Assembly (NCBI RefSeq): GCF_013450155.1
Contig: NZ_JACCKD010000002.1
Span: 486,531 to 550,530 of the forward strand
Origin: Haloechinothrix aidingensis
GTDB lineage: Bacteria > Actinomycetota > Actinomycetes > Mycobacteriales > Pseudonocardiaceae
Reading direction: 5' to 3'
Length of the DNA: 64,000 nucleotides
Below, in pieces: positions 62,870 through 64,000 of the stretch. The translations under genes and the position numbers were made by a program. The notes under the pieces are model-generated. The model worked only from the letters and a program-made list of their open reading frames with translations. It was not told where the DNA came from and did no database searches. Numbering within the stretch: the stretch's first letter is position 1; each line of letters opens with the position of its first letter.

Positions 62870-64000
62870 TCAACACTCCTCTCCCTCGAGGACCGCGAAG
62901 ACCACCGGATCCTCCCGGCCGTCGATCGTCGTCACCCAGGTGGCGACCCTGGCCTCGCCGACGGACAGTGCCGCCCAGCCGTCGGGGTGCACGCGATCCA
63001 CAGTGACCGCCTGCGTCCACGCACCTGTCTTGCGGACGCACTCCATCGCACACCAGACCCGGGTGCCTGCCGCCGACTCCGACTCCCCGGTCTCCGCGGC
63101 GAGCAGATCCCGAACGGCCAGCAGCTCAGCACCCAGCAGGTCGGCCCAGTCCCCGGCGCCACGCTCGGCGACCGTCTCGACATCGCACGCCAGCCGGCCC
63201 GGTCCGACCACGGCCACGGTCAGACCGGCGCCATGCGAGGCAGACACGCCGAGGTCATCCGTCTCGGGTTTACCGTCCGGCCGATAGCGCAGCTGCACGG
63301 GCGCACCCCACGCCCGGCTCACCGCCATCTCGGTCCGCTCGCGCCGCTCACTGGTCGAGCCCACCGCGCCCTCGGCGGGGTCCGGTTCGACGACCACCGT
63401 GCGGCTGCCGCCCAGCACCCGTTCCAGGGCACGCTCGAGGTACGGCCCGAGCATGGCGGGCGCCCACGGGCCCGCGCCGTCGCGCCCGCGTACCGCACGC
63501 AGTGTCAGGCCCTCCCAGCACTCGACGAGCTCACCGGCCTGCGACCACACGTTCAGGTCGTAGACGTAGCTGTCGCCGTGCTGGCTGCGCTCCCGCGCGT
63601 CCAGCACCAGGTACTCGGCGTCCTGCGCGGCCTTGTCCGCCAGGTACAGCCGCTCGACACCTTCCGGGAGAAGGATCGCGTCCGGCACGCAGCACTGGAT
63701 GGCGTGCATCATCGCGTCCCGCGCTCCCGGGTCGGCGAGCACCCGTTCCTGGGGCAGGAAGGGCGCGAACCAGGTCACGTCGGAACCGGTGACGATCTCG
63801 GCCACCGCACGCCGCGCACCCGTCCGCCGGTACGCTGCCAGCCGCTGGAACCGCTTACCCTGGAAAAGCACCCCGCCGTAGAGCTCGGTGACCGGATCGA
63901 CGGGGACGGCAGGCAACTCGTTCGCCGGAGGTTCCGCGCCCCCCGGCGCGTCCGGGCGGGGGAAACGCAGCCTCGCACGGAAGTGGTCCGCGCTGAACCC
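62870..64000 (-). CDS. pksE: Enediyne polyketide synthase PksE, C-terminal part (cut by window edge)
   Basis: The last 376 residues of an iterative type I synthase; the frame is open to the window end with no start. The N-terminal visible part is the end of the dehydratase region (GVLFQGKRFQRLAAYRR, HAIQCCVPDAILLPEGVERLYLA). The C-terminal 170 residues form the integrated phosphopantetheinyl transferase unique to enediyne synthases: AVSRAWGAPV, LACDVETV (metal-site Asp and Glu) and RVWCAMECVRKTG. KS, AT, ACP and KR domains should lie beyond 64000. The synthase builds the polyene precursor of an enediyne DNA-cleaving antibiotic, released by the adjoining thioesterase. Confidence 0.93.
   Translation of the reverse strand, partial: GFSADHFRARLRFPRPDAPGGAEPPANELPAVPVDPVTELYGGVLFQGKRFQRLAAYRRTGARRAVAEIVTGSDVTWFAPFLPQERVLADPGARDAMMHAIQCCVPDAILLPEGVERLYLADKAAQDAEYLVLDARERSQHGDSYVYDLNVWSQAGELVECWEGLTLRAVRGRDGAGPWAPAMLGPYLERALERVLGGSRTVVVEPDPAEGAVGSTSERRERTEMAVSRAWGAPVQLRYRPDGKPETDDLGVSASHGAGLTVAVVGPGRLACDVETVAERGAGDWADLLGAELLAVRDLLAAETGESESAAGTRVWCAMECVRKTGAWTQAVTVDRVHPDGWAALSVGEARVATWVTTIDGREDPVVFAVLEGEEC

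Overview
The window is high-GC DNA with actinobacterial features: strong GC bias at third codon positions, GTG and TTG starts, leaderless-type promoters, an XRE plus DUF397 pair, and many homologues of mycobacterial lipid genes (VirS/MymA, FadA/FadB, FadE23/FadE24, AccA1/AccD1/FadE19, AgpS). A fused glycine/sarcosine plus dimethylglycine methyltransferase, the form known from Actinopolyspora, suggests a halophilic or halotolerant relative, probably in Pseudonocardiales. That placement is inferred from remembered family similarity. No tRNA, rRNA, CRISPR array, insertion sequence or phage gene was recognised.

Layout. 1-8.6 kb (minus strand): de novo glycine betaine synthesis. The betaine methyltransferase is followed by metK, adoK, metH and ahcY, which make S-adenosylmethionine and recycle its by-products. 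9.3-16.6 kb: an AraC regulator divergent from a Baeyer-Villiger-type flavoprotein monooxygenase, then prfC (RF3), a wax ester synthase/DGAT and an HSL-type esterase. 16.7-25.9 kb: an unassigned catabolic cluster with an amidase, a D-2-hydroxyacid dehydrogenase, two maleate-isomerase-like proteins, an FCD-type GntR regulator, a semialdehyde dehydrogenase, a class III aminotransferase and a DUF3830 protein. The same 15-base palindrome lies in both of its divergent promoter regions. 26.1-34.4 kb: a secreted LVIVD/PA-domain protein, a flavoprotein dehydrogenase, a P450 with a small partner, two TetR regulators and a secreted lipase.

34.4-49.7 kb: fatty-acid and branched-chain catabolism. It holds fadBA, a TetR protein made of two fused TetR units, a FadE24/FadE23-like pair, a VOC protein, a PhaC-like hydrolase, and a FadE19-AccA1-AccD1-like leucine-degradation operon with its TetR. 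49.7-55.2 kb: an unknown protein, two thioesterases, a PucR regulator beside alanine dehydrogenase, and a uronate-dehydrogenase-like protein. 55.2-57.8 kb: an XRE/DUF397 pair divergent from a chain of overlapping tiny genes, then a small secreted protein. 57.9-59.5 kb: an AgpS-like flavoprotein.

59.5-64 kb (minus strand): the edge of an enediyne biosynthetic cluster. The window end cuts the enediyne polyketide synthase, leaving its dehydratase end and integrated phosphopantetheinyl transferase. It is followed by the enediyne thioesterase, a flavin reductase, a small unknown protein and an acyl-CoA carboxyltransferase.

Two families of dispersed palindromes sit at gene ends. Family A has four copies (about 50 bp, core TGACGCTTTC/GAAAGCGTCA). 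Family B has four copies (about 55 bp, arms GGAGCC...GGTTCC / GGAACC...GGCTCC). Several supply the stop codon of the adjoining gene.
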